From the NCBI GenBank assembly GCA_963575745.1, contig CAUYUJ010016691.1, forward strand, positions 124,001-188,000: a DNA stretch of 64,000 bases. The letters are read 5' to 3'. Source of the DNA: Prorocentrum cordatum. Lineage: Eukaryota > Sar > Dinophyceae > Prorocentrales > Prorocentraceae. Below the pieces are notes generated by a model. The model saw nothing but the letters and a program-made list of their open reading frames with translations. It was not told the origin of the DNA and made no database searches. The first letter of the stretch is position 1, and each line of letters starts with the position of its first letter. This document shows positions 11,765-24,289 of this stretch, piece after piece. Made by a program: the position numbers and the translations under genes.

Positions 11765-13230
11765 TTGAGCCCAGAAACAAGCAAACCGCCTGAGACATCC
11801 CCACAAAATGGCCGCGAACGAGCCCGTGCAACCACCCCTGGCGGCTCCCCTTAGGGGTGCTGAAACCAGCGCCCCGCCTGAGACATCCTCACAATCTGCT
11901 CTCCAAGCGAAGGATGTTGAGCCCAGAAACAAGCAAACCGCCTGAGACATCCCCACAAAATGGCCGCGAACGAGCCCGTGCAACCACCCCTGGCGGCTCC
12001 CCTTAGGGGTGCTGAAACCAGCGCCCCGCCTGAGACATCCTCGCAATCTGCTCTCCAAGCGAAGGATGTTGAGCCCAGAAACCAGCAAACCGCCTGAGAC
12101 ATCCCCGCAAAATGGCCGCGAACGAGCCCGTGCAAACACTCTGGCGGCTCCCCTTAGGGGTGCTGAAACCAGCGCCCCGCCCTGAGACATCCTCACAATC
12201 TGCTCTCCAAGCGAAGGATGTTGGGCCCAGAAACAAGCAAACCGCCTGAGACATCCCCACAAAATGGCCGCCCGTGCAACCACCCCTGGCGGCTCCCCTT
12301 AGGGGTGCTGGAACCAGCGCCCCGCCTGAGACATCCTCACAATCTGCTCTCCAAGCGAAGGATGTTGGGCCCTGTTGGGCCCGGAAACAAGCAAACCGCC
12401 TGAGACATCCCCACACAATGGCCGCGAACGAGCCCGTGCAAACACCCCTGGCGGCTCCCCTTAGGGGTGCTGTAACCAGCGCCCCGAGCAAAGGATGTTG
12501 AGCCCAGAAACAAACAAACAGCCTGAGACATCCCCGCAAAATGGCCGCGAACGAGCCCGTGCAAACACCCCTGGCGGCTCCCCTTAGGGGTGCTGAAACC
12601 AGCGCCCCGCCTGAGACATCCTCACAATCTGCTCTCCAAGCGAAGGATGTTGAGCCCAGAAACAAGCAAACCGCCTGAGACATCCCCACAAAATGGCCGC
12701 GAACGAGCCCGTGCAACCACCCCTGGCGGCTCCCCTTAGGGGTGCTGAAACCAGCGCCCCGCCTGAGACATCCTCACAATCTGCTCTCCAAGCGAAGGAT
12801 GTTGAGCCCAGAAACAAGCAAACCGCCTGAGACATCCCCACAAAATGGCCGCGAACGAGCCCGTGCAAACACCCCTGGCGGCTCCCCTTAGGGGTGCTGA
12901 AACCAGCGCCCCGCCTGAGACATCCTCACAATCTGCTCTCCAAGCGAAGGATGTTGGGCCCAGAAACAAGCAAACCGCCTGAGACATCCCCACAAAATGG
13001 CCGCGAACGAGCCCGTGCAAACACCCCTGGCGGCTCCCCTTAGGGGTGCTGAAACCAGCGCCCCGCCTGAGACATCCTCACAATCTGCTCTCCAAGCGAA
13101 GGATGTTGAGCCCAGAAACAAGCAAACCGCCTGAGACATCCCCACAAAATGGCCGCGAACGAGCCCGTGCAACCACCCCTGGCGGCTCCCCTTAGGGGTG
13201 CTGAAACCAGCGCCCCGCTTGAGACATCCT
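11765..13230. repeat. 152-bp satellite array
   Basis: About 9-10 head-to-tail units beginning TTGAGCCCAGAAACAAGCAA and including CACAAAATGGCCGCGAACGA, GGCGGCTCCCCTTAGGGGTG and CAATCTGCTCTCCAAGCGAA. Unit starts at 11765 and 11917 fix the period at 152 bp. Units are nearly identical, with a few internal deletions (around 12265 and 12490) and small insertions (around 12370). CCCCTTAGGGG is a perfect short palindrome in every unit. Because 152 is not a multiple of three, long minus-strand frames (237 and 338 codons) rotate through all three phases and are not evidence of a protein. Confidence 0.95.
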
Positions 13231-13234
13231 CCAA

Positions 13235-13625
13235 ATCTGATGTGTGTTGAGTAAGTCTGAGTATGAGTAGGTCTGAGTATGAGTATGCCTGAGTATGAGT
13301 AAGTCTGTGTATGAGTAAGTCTGTGTATGAGTAAGTCTGGGTATGAGTAGGTCTGTGTATGAGAAAGTCTGTGTATGTGTACGTCTGGGTATGAGTAAGT
13401 CTGAGTATGACTAATACTGTGTATGAGTAAGTCTGGGTATGAGTGAGTCTGTGTATGAGTACGTCTGGGTGTGAGTAAGTCTGTGTATGAGTAAGTATGT
13501 GTATGAGTACGTCTGAGTGTGAGTAAGTCTGAGTATGAGTAGGTCTGAGTATGAGTAAGTCTGAGTATGAGTAAACCTGTGTATGAGTAAGTCTGAGTAT
13601 GAGCAAGTCTGAGTATGAGTAAGTC
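13235..13625. repeat. 16-bp minisatellite
   Basis: Tandem copies of GTCTGAGTATGAGTAA and its variant GTCTGTGTATGAGTAA, immediately downstream of the 152-bp array. The minus frame (repeating THTQTYSY) is an artefact of the repeat. Confidence 0.93.
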
Positions 13626-13700
13626 CGACAGGAGGGGAGGAGGAAAGAGGAGGAGGGAGAAGGAGAGGGAGTAGGAGGCGTCCAAGTAATAACAGGAACC
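13626..13700. other. short GGA-rich spacer
   Basis: GGAGG-rich purine DNA joining the minisatellite to the LINE remnant. Confidence 0.6.
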
Positions 13701-14964
13701 CCATCTTAGGATATGGGGAAAAAACATCCAGCTTGCGGCCGGCCCCTTGTGAGGGTAGCGCGCGGGGCCCTCTGTGGTGATTATCGTAGCCCCGAGCCGC
13801 TGTGTCCACGAAGCCAGACTCGGCTCCTCCACGGCAATGCCCAAGTCGCCTCCGATCATCCGCGGGACTCTGAGTTTGGCAAGCAGACGGCCCAGGCTTC
13901 GCAACAGCGTGACGTTCTTCCCACTGAGCCCGACGCCGTCGAACCAGCGAACCGAAAAAGGGAAACAAAAACGCCTGGGACCACAGCCTCCGATTTAGCC
14001 GCAGCCGCGCGCCCACGCCAAAGGTCTGAGAGCCCCTGCTGGTACGCGAAGTCGCAAATGAGCGAGGTTATATGTATGGACACGCCCGCCACTGTGCCAG
14101 CCGAAGTGGATGGCAGGTGACTTCTGCCTTTGGCAAAACACGGCGCAATCGCAGAGTGTAGCCCTCAAGAGCAAGCCAACTGGAGATCGAACGCATCTCG
14201 TCGCCATCCCCCTTCCTGGTCTCCTGCGCCGCGACGAAGTGCAACTCTCACATCTCCTATCGCGCGCAGCCTGACAAGAGCCACGGAAAGTCAACCTCGA
14301 CCACGCACTGGCATCCACTACGCTGAAACGCCACGTACTTACCTCAGCCAGCGCACCCACGGCGGCCTCGCTGCCGGCGGCAGCCGTCAGGAACTGCACT
14401 GGCAGCGCTTCCCTTTCAGAGCAGCCTCGTTGAGCGCTGCGTGGACAGCGCGCTTAATGGCTGCCTTGCGCTCCCATGGGTCAGGAGCCCCATGCGTGCT
14501 CGGCCGCAGCATGGGCAACTGCGGCCTCGGCCCCCGAAGAAGGCGCCCTCGTCGAGCTCCATGCCATCGGACTCGCCGGCCGGCGGGTTCACCCCAGAAG
14601 CGGGACCAGGCTCGCGAGGGGGGGCCTCAGGAGCCCCAGCTTGCCCCTGCATGAGCTCTGTCTCCCTCGCTCTCTCGAGGAACCGGATGTGCATGTCTGT
14701 TCCCCTCTGCTGTCCGTACCGAAGCCCAGAAACAAAAACAAGGGAACTGCTGAATGTAAAGTGGCGGCTGGTCTGCAGCCGAGCACCTGGAGACCCAGCA
14801 CGCTCCATCGCGTGCTTGGCCCACTGGAACGCTTCAGCTTTGCTGGTCACGCAGATGTCAAGGAACCACCCGCTTGGCGACGTCATCTGAGGCAGGGGTT
14901 GCATTGCCGCCATCGTGAAGAAACCGAAACGAAAGTAGACTTGCGCGGCCTGGGGAGCCTGCAA
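13700..14964 (-). pseudogene. decayed LINE-type ORF with endonuclease domain
   Basis: Minus-strand remnant of a non-LTR retrotransposon ORF. An N-terminal part (14964-14416) contains GWFLDICVTSKAEAFQWAKH. Further downstream, around 13990-13930, a frame reads PGVFVSLFRFAGS. After a frameshift near 13915 another reads LLRSLGRLLAKLRVPRMIGG, then ASWTQRLGATIITT. This order matches the C-terminal half of an endonuclease/exonuclease/phosphatase domain, where GGDxN is the usual catalytic-region signature; here it reads GGDLG, so the Asn is lost. Several frames are needed and stops intervene, so it is inactive. The reverse transcriptase is not present; the sequence runs into satellite DNA at 13.6 kb. 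Confidence 0.5.
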
Positions 14965-15749
14965 ACAGCAATGGTCATGAGGTCAGGTGTCTACTGCCCG
15001 AGGTCCACAACAATGCATCGAATGCGCACGGTATAGATGTTCGCTCGAATTCTGATCTCACATATTCAATAAAACAGCGATTTGCTTAAGAAAATGACCA
15101 TGGAGAGCTGACTGATTGGGCTTATTGGTTGGCTCTCTTTAAACAGTATGTGTATACATATATAGATACTAGGGACCATAATTTCATTCCCAGAAATACG
15201 ATAAACACCTCGATCCCAAGCCAAATGGAACGAGCGAACAGTTCAATACAACCCACTACCTTCCCACTCCTATCTCCTCCTCAACCTCCCCCTTCTCTCC
15301 ATCCCTCCCCACTCCTCCGCCCTTCTCATTCCCTGATCGTGTTCTTGGTCGCTTCCATCTTGCGGGACACGGCAAATGCACTCGAATAATAACATGCTCC
15401 GTCAACTTGCTAGCAAAATGACGGGGAGCCGTCGCTGACACAAAAAAGTCGCCCCACCTCCCTCACTCCTCCTTCAGTCTCCTTCCTCACTCATCCCTCC
15501 TCCTCCTTCCCCATTCTCCGCATCATCAAATCTTCATTATCCTCTTCCTCCTCATCGTAATGTTCCACTCCTCCTTGGTCCCTCCGCCGAATCATCAACT
15601 CACCGGTCTCATCCTTTTGTCGCTGTCGCTGTCGGCCTCGGGATTCGCTTCGAACGCGGCCAGCCCCCTCCCCCCGACAGGGAAGGGTGCCCCTTATAGG
15701 CTATAGTAACTGTAAGCATTGGGCAAAAACGACGCAAGTCCCCCCCGTG
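14965..15749. other. no gene recognised
   Basis: Lower-GC unique DNA (15020-15260) passing into CT-rich DNA (15260-15600). Nothing recognisable as a gene. Confidence 0.45.
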
Positions 15750-16115
15750 GGAAATCCTCCTCCTCCTCCTCCTCCTCCTCCTCCTCCTCCTCCCCATTCG
15801 GTTTCTCACCCTGTCTACTCCCCCACTTCCTCATCATCCGCTTGCTCCTCCTCCTCCTCCTCCTCCTCCGCCTCCTCACCTTCCTCCCTCCTGCATCTTC
15901 TTTCATTCGTTCCTGTCCACCCCGCCCCTAGCAACTTCCTCGTTCTCCTCATCCTTCTCCTAACCCTTCCGCTCGTTGCTCCCTGCTTTGCTCGTTGCTC
16001 GTTGCTCGTTGCTCCTCCTCCTCCACCTCCTCCTCCTTTTTTGCCTCTGCCTCCTCCTCCTCCTCCTCTTCCTCCTCCTTCTCCTGCCGCTCCGCCTGCT
16101 CCTCCCCCCTGCTCC
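15750..16115. repeat. TCC tracts with GCTCGTT repeat
   Basis: TCC-rich tracts at 15758-15795, 15845-15900 and 16010-16110, with a short tandem GTTGCTC repeat near 15975-16015. Confidence 0.9.
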
Positions 16116-16829
16116 TCCGTTCGTGCCCGAGGGGCTGGCCAGCACCACGGCCCTCTCGGCGGTGGAGTAGCCGAACCTGGCCGCCCGGCGGAGGGCGGCA
16201 GGGCGGAGGGGAAGAGGCGGGGGGGCCTCCCAGGGGAGGGAGGGCTGCAGGGCAGTAAAGGCCTCCCCGATAGAGCCCCAGGAAAGGCCGCAGGGCAGGA
16301 GAGGCCTCATTCTCCTCCGGCCACGCACGACGTAGATCACAATAGGCAACCGCCGGCGTGCCGCCATTCCCGCAAAGCGATGAGAACATGCTGGCAATGC
16401 CTTCTTCTACCCACGCGCTCTGGCGCATGGCACAAGTGAGTGTGAGCGAGATGGAGTCCGAGAGGATGGAGTCGGAAGATCGCGCCGCATCTCCGATTCG
16501 GCGGCCAGCCCGAGAGGGAAATGAGGGGGGGCGGGCCTTCTCAGAAGACTCGGAAGGGCTCCGGCCTTGTCAGGAATTGGCAAAGCCTGCCCCGAAGACG
16601 CAGAGAACTTCTCAGAAGGCCGGAGGGCGTCTGAAGCCCCGCCGCCCGGGATTACGCCGCATCAGACGACATCACCCACCCCCACCCCCAGCAAAGACCC
16701 CTACTCAAAAACCTGGTGATGCAGGGGTCCTGGTTGTGGTTCGGGGTGGCTCTCGGGGTTCTTTTGGGACCAAGAGGCCACACTCACCCCCAGCAAGGAC
16801 CACTTGGATCACCAGGTCGGGAATGGGGG
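16116..16829. other. no gene recognised
   Basis: GC-rich unique DNA with no recognisable domain. GGAGTCGGAAGATCGCGCCG at about 16469-16488 resembles the start of the CATCGGCGATG family. Confidence 0.4.
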
Positions 16830-16985
16830 TCCTGGTCGGAGGATCGCGCCGCATCCCCGATACATCGCCGATGCATCCGCGACGTCGGCGAGGCATCGGC
16901 GACATCATCACATCGGCAATGCATCGGCGATGCATCGGGGATGCGGCGAGATGCTCCGACCCAAGCTACTAGGACCCTATTTGTG
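16830..16985. repeat. CATCGGCGATG palindromic repeat, copy A
   Basis: GGAGGATCGCGCCGCATCCC is followed by repeated, overlapping CATCGCCGATGCATCCGCGA and ATCGGCGATGCATCG motifs, each near-palindromic. A related block lies at 31575-31960. Confidence 0.8.
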
Positions 16986-17459
16986 AAGCATGGGAGCGTC
17001 GAGTCGGGCCCCAAAACTTCGAATTGGAATCATTCAGAATTTCGTGGCCTCGCACTCCTTCCTCGTCCCCATGTGATTCCGTGATTACCGAAGCAACACT
17101 TGTACTGAAGGGCCACGGCGGATGCTTTGCGGATTACGGGAAGCAGATCCAGCCGCTTTCTGTATGTTCCAGATTTTTACGCCGTGGCCGCCCAATCTGC
17201 TGGTCTGCACAAGCCAGACTGCATCACACATGTCGCACTACATATATTGGGCCAGAAATAAAACGCCACAGAAGTAGCACCCCGTAGATTGCTTGTATGT
17301 CGTAGGTTCCCACTTCCCGACATAACCAAGAGTTCCCGCCCCCGGACTTACCCGCACCCCTGTTCGTGCTGCAAATTGCATGCGATTATGCCCCTATGGC
17401 CCATCCCAGCAATCAACTCGTATCACCCCTACCAAAACGTCAACGAGTCCCCCCTTCAT
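16986..17459. other. no gene recognised
   Basis: Lower-GC unique DNA with no recognisable coding or RNA feature. Confidence 0.45.
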
Positions 17460-18200
17460 CCCCTGCGAAAGAGATAATGCGAGCGCGCTCGTTCATCACA
17501 AATTACAATTTTCCCAAACACCTTTTCCACAACACGGGGCGAAGTGCACATGCGCGCGTCGTCGCGCGCCATTGCCGAAATCCTGCAACAACACCAAGAT
17601 CGAATGCCACAAATATAAAAGAAATAATCGCATGGTGTCGCAACACTGATGTTCAACACAGAAAACGTGCGCCCGTTCTCTTGCAGATTCTTATAATAAA
17701 CAACATGGGAGCTTCAAAATGTTTCACAAAATGCTACCCAACGGGCCTCTCGCGCGCGCAGGTCGAAACCATTCAAACGACATTGCGAGCGCGTTGTGGC
17801 AAGAATCCTTCTCGCCAAAAAAACGACGAAGTGCGCACGGGCGCGTCGTCGCGCGCGCATGCTGAAATATTTGGAACATCCAAGGTCCCGTAAAGATGTC
17901 ATAAACGAGTGCCCCGAACACATAATAAAAAACACATGGCTTTTAAACATCAGCTATCTTAAAAAAAGATACGCGCGCAATCGCTGCGAATTCTTGGGGG
18001 CTACATCGATGTGTTTTGCATTGTCACCAAATTCTGCCGAATCGGCCTCTCGCGCCGCATGTCAATCCGAACGTCCTTGCGCGCGTGCGGGTGGTGGGCA
18101 CGATCCGTGTCAAATAACATCACGCGGGCCACTCGCGCGCGTCGGCCGCGTGCGCATGTTGAATTCCTCACAAAAGCGTCATCACCCACGCGAGGACATT
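17460..18200. repeat. diverged ~290-bp tandem repeat, about 2.5 units
   Basis: GAAGTGCACATGCGCGCGTC at about 17540 recurs as GAAGTGCGCACGGGCGCGTC at about 17828 and in weaker form near 18123. GGGCCTCTCGCGCGCG near 17742 recurs as CGGCCTCTCGCGCCGC near 18041. Spacing is 288-299 bp. Runs of CGCG sit inside otherwise AT-rich DNA. Confidence 0.65.
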
Positions 18201-19020
18201 GTCAACTTTATCGGCGGGCGTGATCAGCATCGGCGCCGTGATTGACCTTGCCGTCGTCACCGCCACCATCGCCACCATCATCGCTACTTTCATCATCGCG
18301 TCTACCGTTGTCGGCATCGCCATAGTATCGCGCCCGCCCAAGTCACAAACTCGCACTGAAGTGTCTGCTTCGAAATGCGCATCGGTGAGCGCCACCGCGG
18401 CCGTGTCGGTCGCGCCGTTCTAGCTGGCCGCTTCGCACGCGAGCATTCGCGGGCTAGCGCGGCCGTAGAGATGCACCAGCCAACGCCAAGCACTCATCGC
18501 AATCGCCGCTGCATGGGTTTTGCAAACCAAGTTGCGGGTGGGTTGGTGGGGTGATTGCGCGAGCAATGGTGTTGACAACTCACTGCGAGCATTGGTGGAT
18601 TACCCACCGTAGATTGCACAACATAGATTTCACCACATAGCTTACAGCATAGTTAGCACAACACGCCGTGCGCCGCAGAGCTCGACTCGAACAGCCTGCA
18701 CCACAGAGCTTGCTCGACCAAGCTTGCACCACGTACACTGCACAACACAGCCCAAACATGCACACTGCAAGAGCTCAGTGTGTTGGGCACACGCCGGCAC
18801 ATCTCATGTCCGTGCGCTGTCTCTAAACCGCGGGGCGGCTCCACGCCCGCTCGGGCACCCCTCCCGGATCACGCATCGACCAGGACGCCGAGAAGCGGGC
18901 CCGGGCATGAAACGAGGGCCCCCCCATATGGGAATCCAACATGAGAGAAACATCAGAGATCTTCCACCAACTCCCGCTGGCGCCGTAGGGGGTCTGCCCC
19001 GCGAAACCGATGCCCTCCCC
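18201..19020. other. no gene recognised
   Basis: Includes a short CACCATCGCC-type repeat (18245-18300) and a degenerate GCACAACA/GCACCACA repeat (18600-18760). No gene seen. Confidence 0.45.
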
Positions 19021-19280
19021 CTCCTCTTCATCCCCCTCTTTCTCCTTCTCCTCCTCCTCCTCCTCCTCATCCTCCTCCTCCTCCTCCTCCTCCTCTCATT
19101 CCTCGGCCTCCTGGCTACGGGGTTCTCTGAGGAGGAAGGTGTGGAGGAGGAGGACGGGGAGGAGGACGACGACGACGTTGAGGAGGACTATAATTAACAT
19201 CAGCCAGCAGGAGGGGAGGAGCACAGGGAGAAGGAGACAACACAAGACAAGACAAGACAAATCAAGACAAGCTCCAGGAT
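19021..19280. repeat. TCC tract, GGA tract and ACAAG repeat
   Basis: TCC trinucleotides at 19030-19105, GAGGAGGA at 19125-19190 on the same strand, then (ACAAG)n at 19238-19275. The juxtaposed TCC and GGA tracts form a natural inverted repeat. Confidence 0.85.
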
Positions 19281-20789
19281 TCCCTGCTACATCTGTGCAG
19301 CAACGGTGGCCTCATGACAAAATGCCACCTTGAGGTAGCTCTACTACAGGAGTGGGCATATTCTGGCTACCCGAAACAGCTTTGCAGCGGCCGCTCAATG
19401 CACAAACCAGCATTGGCCGATCGGGGCCCAGGAAGCACGCAAACCCTTACAGGGTCCAACACGAAAACACGACAGATCAATTCCCGCCCCTTCCACGACC
19501 AGACGACAAATGACGACCAGGTCTCCCGCCCCGTCCACACTCCCTCGGCCTCGGAAGGGACGCGTAACTCTCCGCGGCGTTCTGCGGCGGCCTCCAGAGC
19601 CACGATCAAAACCAACGGCCGACCCGAAGCCTCAACCCCCGATGCTTCTCACCTAGGGGGAAAACAAACCTCCCTCGCTTTTGACCACCCTCGCTTCCAA
19701 GAGATACCAAACGATGCCAAATTGCAGCCTGTACTGGTCAGGCCGCTTGACGAGGAGGCGCGTGGTACGGCTTGGTTTTGCCTGGAAGCGAAAGCGGGGT
19801 AGGTAATTCACGCTCTGATCACCTCTTTCCCCTTTCCTCCATCCGTCCCCCCCTCCCTGTCCCCCCGGTCCATTCCCCCCCCGCCAAAAGGAAGCCACGG
19901 ACAGGGCAACATCGAACAAGGACGTGTCGGGGATATCTGGAACCAAGCGGTTCAGCTTGTATCAGGTGCCGCGGACGGCCCGTCCAGAGCGCTCCAGAAC
20001 GCAAAGACAGCGTCCTGGAACGTTCTGGCACGATTTGACTCGGTCGTGGGCCCAGCCGACCACCCTCACCACAGACCTCCGACCCCGCGGGCCTTTCACC
20101 GCGTGGGCAACAACAGGAATCTCGGCCCTCCCCCGGGCACGCCTTCTTGCACCCAGTAGTTGACCTTCACGGTACCGTGTCTCGCCCGTGGAGGCCCACC
20201 AGGGGCTGAGAAGCGCCCCTAAAATCTTCCGTCGTGACCACTTTCATCTCTGACGGCGCGGAGGGGTCAGGAGTCTCCTTTGACGTTGCACGGACTCTGA
20301 TCGGATGAAGATGATCGCAGCGTCTGCCGCGATGGCACACAAACCACGACATGGACGAAGCAGCCTCGTACAACACAAGACAAGAAGGCACGCCCCAAGT
20401 GAGACGGGCGAACCAGAAACGCAACGGAGGTGCTGGCCTGTAAGGGCAATCCAGAAGTTTGCCGGTCACCTTGGAAGACATGAGCATTCATCGACAGTTT
20501 TCGGAACAAAACTGGACGGAACCCGTGCCAACCCCCTCGGACTGAGCACTCTGGAAGGGCGTCCCTGGTCTGGGGACGCACGCCGGCAAGGCGCCCGGAT
20601 GGCTGCCCGGATGGCCGCTGCTCGGACCCGAGGCACCTCGCCTCCGGCTGACCCGACGACGTCAGGAACGACAAGCCGTTTCCTCAAAGCTGGACCTCTG
20701 GCTACCAAGTCTGCAGACCAAGCCGGCAGAAGCAGCAGCCTTGGCCTTGAACGCGTGCGAATAAGCTTTCGTGCAAGAAAGACAAATCA
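19281..20789. other. no gene recognised
   Basis: Mostly unique DNA of moderate GC. A plus-strand frame of 162 codons (19314-19802) is not repeat-derived but matches no family I know. Inverted CCAGAACG/CGTTCTGG lies at about 19993-20027. Confidence 0.4.
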
Positions 20790-20930
20790 TCTGGGTCCTC
20801 CTGCACCTCCTTCTCCTCCTCCTCGTCCTCCTCCTCCTCCTCCTCACCGCTCGTCCTCCTCACCCTCCTCCTCCTCCTCCTCCTCCTCCTCCTCCTCCTC
20901 CTCCTCCTCCTCCTCCTCCCTGCCCCCGCG
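20790..20930. repeat. TCC tract
   Basis: Pyrimidine tract dominated by TCC trinucleotides, purest at 20868-20920. Confidence 0.95.
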
Positions 20931-21284
20931 TCGGACGACCCACGCCATGGCTTCTGGTCCCGCGAGTCGTGTTGCTAAGGGCCCGGGGCCTGGGAGTGCC
21001 CCCCTGTGTAGGTCGAACACTTGCCACAAAACTCTCAAGTGGTGACTTCTCCCAAGCGTCCGCTGCCTTGGCGTTTTGTTGATGCGGGGCCCCCGGAGTC
21101 CGACCGGGGCTGGCTTTTCGTCGTGGGTCGTGGTGTGGCAGCCCTGGGGCATGGCGAGGGCCCCCAGACCCGAAGAGAGGAGCAACAAGCTCCGCCTCTG
21201 AGTTTCGTTCCCGGTGCACTGGACGTCTTGGCGGTGGCCCTTTTTTACAGCACGGGGTCTGGGGAGCCGCCCCCCGCGCTCCCC

Positions 21285-21500
21285 CAGAGTCGTATCGGCA
21301 AGTCGGATCGGCGATCGAAATGAGTCGGATCGGCGGAAATCGGCAGCCGAGTCGGGAGAAGTCGAATCGGCGGAAATCGGCAGGCTAGTGTGTTTCCAAT
21401 AAGAAATCGGAGCCCAAATCGGAATCCGAAGTCGAATCGAATCGGAATCGGAAACCATCGAAATCGAATCGAATCGAATCGAATCGGAGGAATCGAAACG
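21285..21500. repeat. AATCGG-rich dispersed repeat, copy A
   Basis: AGTCGGATCGGCG, GAAATCGGCAGCC, GTCGGGAGAAGTCGAATCGG occur here and recur at 32165-32240 in the same order and strand. It is followed here by a GAATC microsatellite (21430-21490). Confidence 0.8.
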
Positions 21501-21539
21501 AGCCCTGGCCGCCCCCCGCTCCCCCCAGCACGCAGCAGT

Positions 21540-21870
21540 GGTCGGGGGGGGGGGGGGGGGCTGAACCCGAGGCCCCAGTGCTCCTGCAGCCGGGGCGGGT
21601 AGCGGTCGACGCTGGCGATCACGTTGAGGGCGCTGTAGAGCCGCTCCTCGGAGGGGACAGCTGAGGAGGGACTCAGGAGGAGGAGGAGGAGGAGGATCGA
21701 GGAGGAGGAGGATCGAGGACGAGGAGGAGGAGGAGGAGGAGGAGGATCGAGGACGAGGAGGAGGAGAAGGAGGAGGAGCAGAAGCATCGAGGATCGAGGA
21801 GGGGGGGGAGAGGATGGAGAGTCGAGGGAGGAGGAGGAGGATCGAGGAGGAGGCTCGAGCACTCTGGGCG
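21540..21870. repeat. G run and GGA/GGATCGAGGA tract
   Basis: A G run near 21543-21560, then GGAGGA DNA interrupted regularly by ATCGAGGA (21670-21865). Confidence 0.9.
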
Positions 21871-22980
21871 AACCTCTGCCCCTCCTGCGCAACGGGGCCC
21901 GCGTGCGGCCTCCCGAGGGGAGGCCCCCGCTGCGGAGGAGGTCCGTGGAGGCCGGTCGAGCAGCGCAGGGCGCGGCGCCGGGGGGGGGGGAACACGAGAA
22001 GTGCGCGTCGATCGGGGGCGCGCCCACGTGGCTTCGCGAACCATGGGTTCGGCTTAAGTCGGGCGTGTCCCCCCACGGGGGGATGTGCGGCGAAAAATAA
22101 AGAAGAGACTCGAAGACGAATCCCAAATGGTCAACAGATCCTAGAACAACTAGTCCCCAGGCTTTGTTTTTTATTGTGATGTTATGCTTGAATGCTCCTC
22201 CTGTAGAGGGACGGGCCCGAATCAGGATCTGGCGCGCGGTCGCCACATCCATGGACCGGGGGAGGTGCCCCCCCCAGCATGCGGCCGGTGCCGCCTCGCT
22301 CGGCGGCGGAAATCCGCGGTGTCCCATGGAAACGGGGCCCGTCGCTAATCCACGCCCCCCCTCCTCGTTTCTCCCTCTCGCTCCTCGCTCCTCATCCTCA
22401 CCCCTCGTTTCTCCTTCTTCCCCCCTGCCCCGAACCTGCCGCCGGAGGGCGGGCAGGGGGCTCGGTGCAGCACGCCACGGGGGGCTCCGACGAGGGAAGG
22501 GTGGAGCAGGAGGGATCGGCAAGGACTTGCGATCGCCTGGGTCGAGGCGGGCCGGCCGGCCGGCGCGCCGGGCGCAGCGTGCCGTCCCCCGTCCGGGGCG
22601 CCAACACGCTCGAGGGGCTCCTCTCTCCAGGAGCACCGGGGACACCCCTCTTCCCCGTGCACAGCGTATCGGCTTCGTGCGTGCGTTGCTTGTGTTTTTT
22701 TCCGCAAGATCATCCAGGATGCTCCTCGATAGCCCCGCAGACAGACATGCACACGTGTCAGCGACGCCAAGGAAGATCCGAGCCAGGGAGGTCCGCCCGT
22801 GGAACTCGCGGGGTCACCAGGCACTGGAGCGGCAGGCGTCGCACACCAGAGCTGCCGCCGTGCCCCGAGGCGCGCAGCGGAGTGCCCGCAGGCCCCCCAT
22901 GCGAGCAGCGCTGCGAGGCGGGGATCTGTCCATGACCACCGTCTGGGGAGTCCAGCTTCGGGGGCCTCGGTTGTCGGTGG
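21871..22980. other. no gene recognised
   Basis: GC-rich unique DNA. 22053-22105 is a copy of the hairpin-bearing short dispersed family described in the findings. Overlapping open frames of about 100-250 codons show no domain. Confidence 0.4.
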
Positions 22981-23097
22981 ATGCGCATGTGTATGCAGGG
23001 TGTGGGCATGCATGTGTGTGCGTGTGTATATATACATACCTATACGACCACCCTGGGGGTGATAAGGAGGTGAGGGGGGAGGGGGAACCAACGTCTC

Positions 23098-23447
23098 ACT
23101 CAATCGATCTCGCTATCGATCTCACAATCGATCGCACACTCGATCTCACTATCGATATCACTATCGATCTCACTATCGATCTCACTATCGATCTCACAAT
23201 CGATCTCACAATCGATCTCACATTCGGTCTCACATTCGGTCTCACTGTCGATCTCACTATCGATCTCACAATCGATCTCACAGTCGATCTCACATTCGGT
23301 CTCACATTCGGTCTCACTATCGATCTCAACATCGATCTCACAATCGATCTCACAATCGATCTCACATTCGGTTTCACATTCGGTCTCACTATCGATCTCA
23401 ACATCGATCTCATTATCGATTTTCACTCGGCAATTTTCACTCGGCAC

Positions 23448-23483
<36 letters not shown>

Positions 23484-23620
23484 AATCATCATTACCATCA
23501 TCATCTCACAATCGATCTGACTATCGATCTCCCAATCGATCTCACTATCGATCTCACAATCGATCTCACATTCGGTCTCACTATCGATGTCACAATCGAT
23601 CTCACAATCGACGTCATCAT
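23098..23620. repeat. 12-bp ATCGATCTCACT array
   Basis: Tandem ATCGATCTCACT/ATCGATCTCACA with blocks in which TTCGGTCTCACA replaces it, interrupted by an ATC microsatellite (about 23448-23505). Long frames in this array (repeating DLTI or SIVR) come from the multiple-of-three period. Confidence 0.95.
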
Positions 23621-23644
23621 CATCATCATCATCAAAAACACCAA

Positions 23645-23708
<64 letters not shown>

Positions 23709-23719
23709 GCCATCATCAC

Positions 23720-23810
<91 letters not shown>
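23612..23810. repeat. ATC microsatellite
   Basis: Almost pure (ATC)n with rare AAA and GCC interruptions. Confidence 0.97.
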
Positions 23811-24116
23811 GGGACACCGACGGGACACCGACGGGACACCAGCGGGACACCGGCGGGACACCGCGCGCCACCGGCCGCCCGGAAGAGACACATTTGGTCC
23901 GGCCGCGCCTCAGCCACAGGGACACCGACGGGACACCAGCGGGACACCGGCGGGACACCGCGCGCCACCGGCCGCCCGGAAGAGACACATTTGGTCCGGC
24001 CGCGCCTCAGCCACAGGGACACCGACGGGACACCAGCGGGACACCGGCGGGACACCGCGCGCCACCGGCCGCCCGGAAGAGACACATTTGGTCCGGCCGC
24101 GCCTCAGCCACAGGAG
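23811..24116. repeat. 97-bp tandem repeat, three units
   Basis: Each unit has GGGACACCGACGGGACACCA, CGCGCGCCACCGGCCGCCCG and ACATTTGGTCCGGCCGCGCC. CAGCCACAGG recurs at 23911 and 24008, with CAGCCACAGGA at 24105. The units are essentially identical. Confidence 0.95.
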
Positions 24117-24289
24117 ACTTTCCTCTCGCCCGCCCACGCAGCTTCGCCTCGCCCGCGCGCACGGCACGCACGAACACGAAACCGAAATCGATTTCCCGGT
24201 AGGGGGGCTCTCCCTTCCACTTCGATCGCACCCCCTCACCTCCGTATACATATATAGGTGTTATTGCGTAGCGATGTGCACATTTACTA

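Noticed and set aside
12003-12716. 237-codon minus frame in the 152-bp satellite, with methionines in each unit
   Set aside because: The unit is not a multiple of three, so the same DNA is read in all phases. No domain is present.
23098-24257. Plus frame of about 700 codons with DLTI and histidine repeats
   Set aside because: Produced by the 12-bp and ATC arrays.
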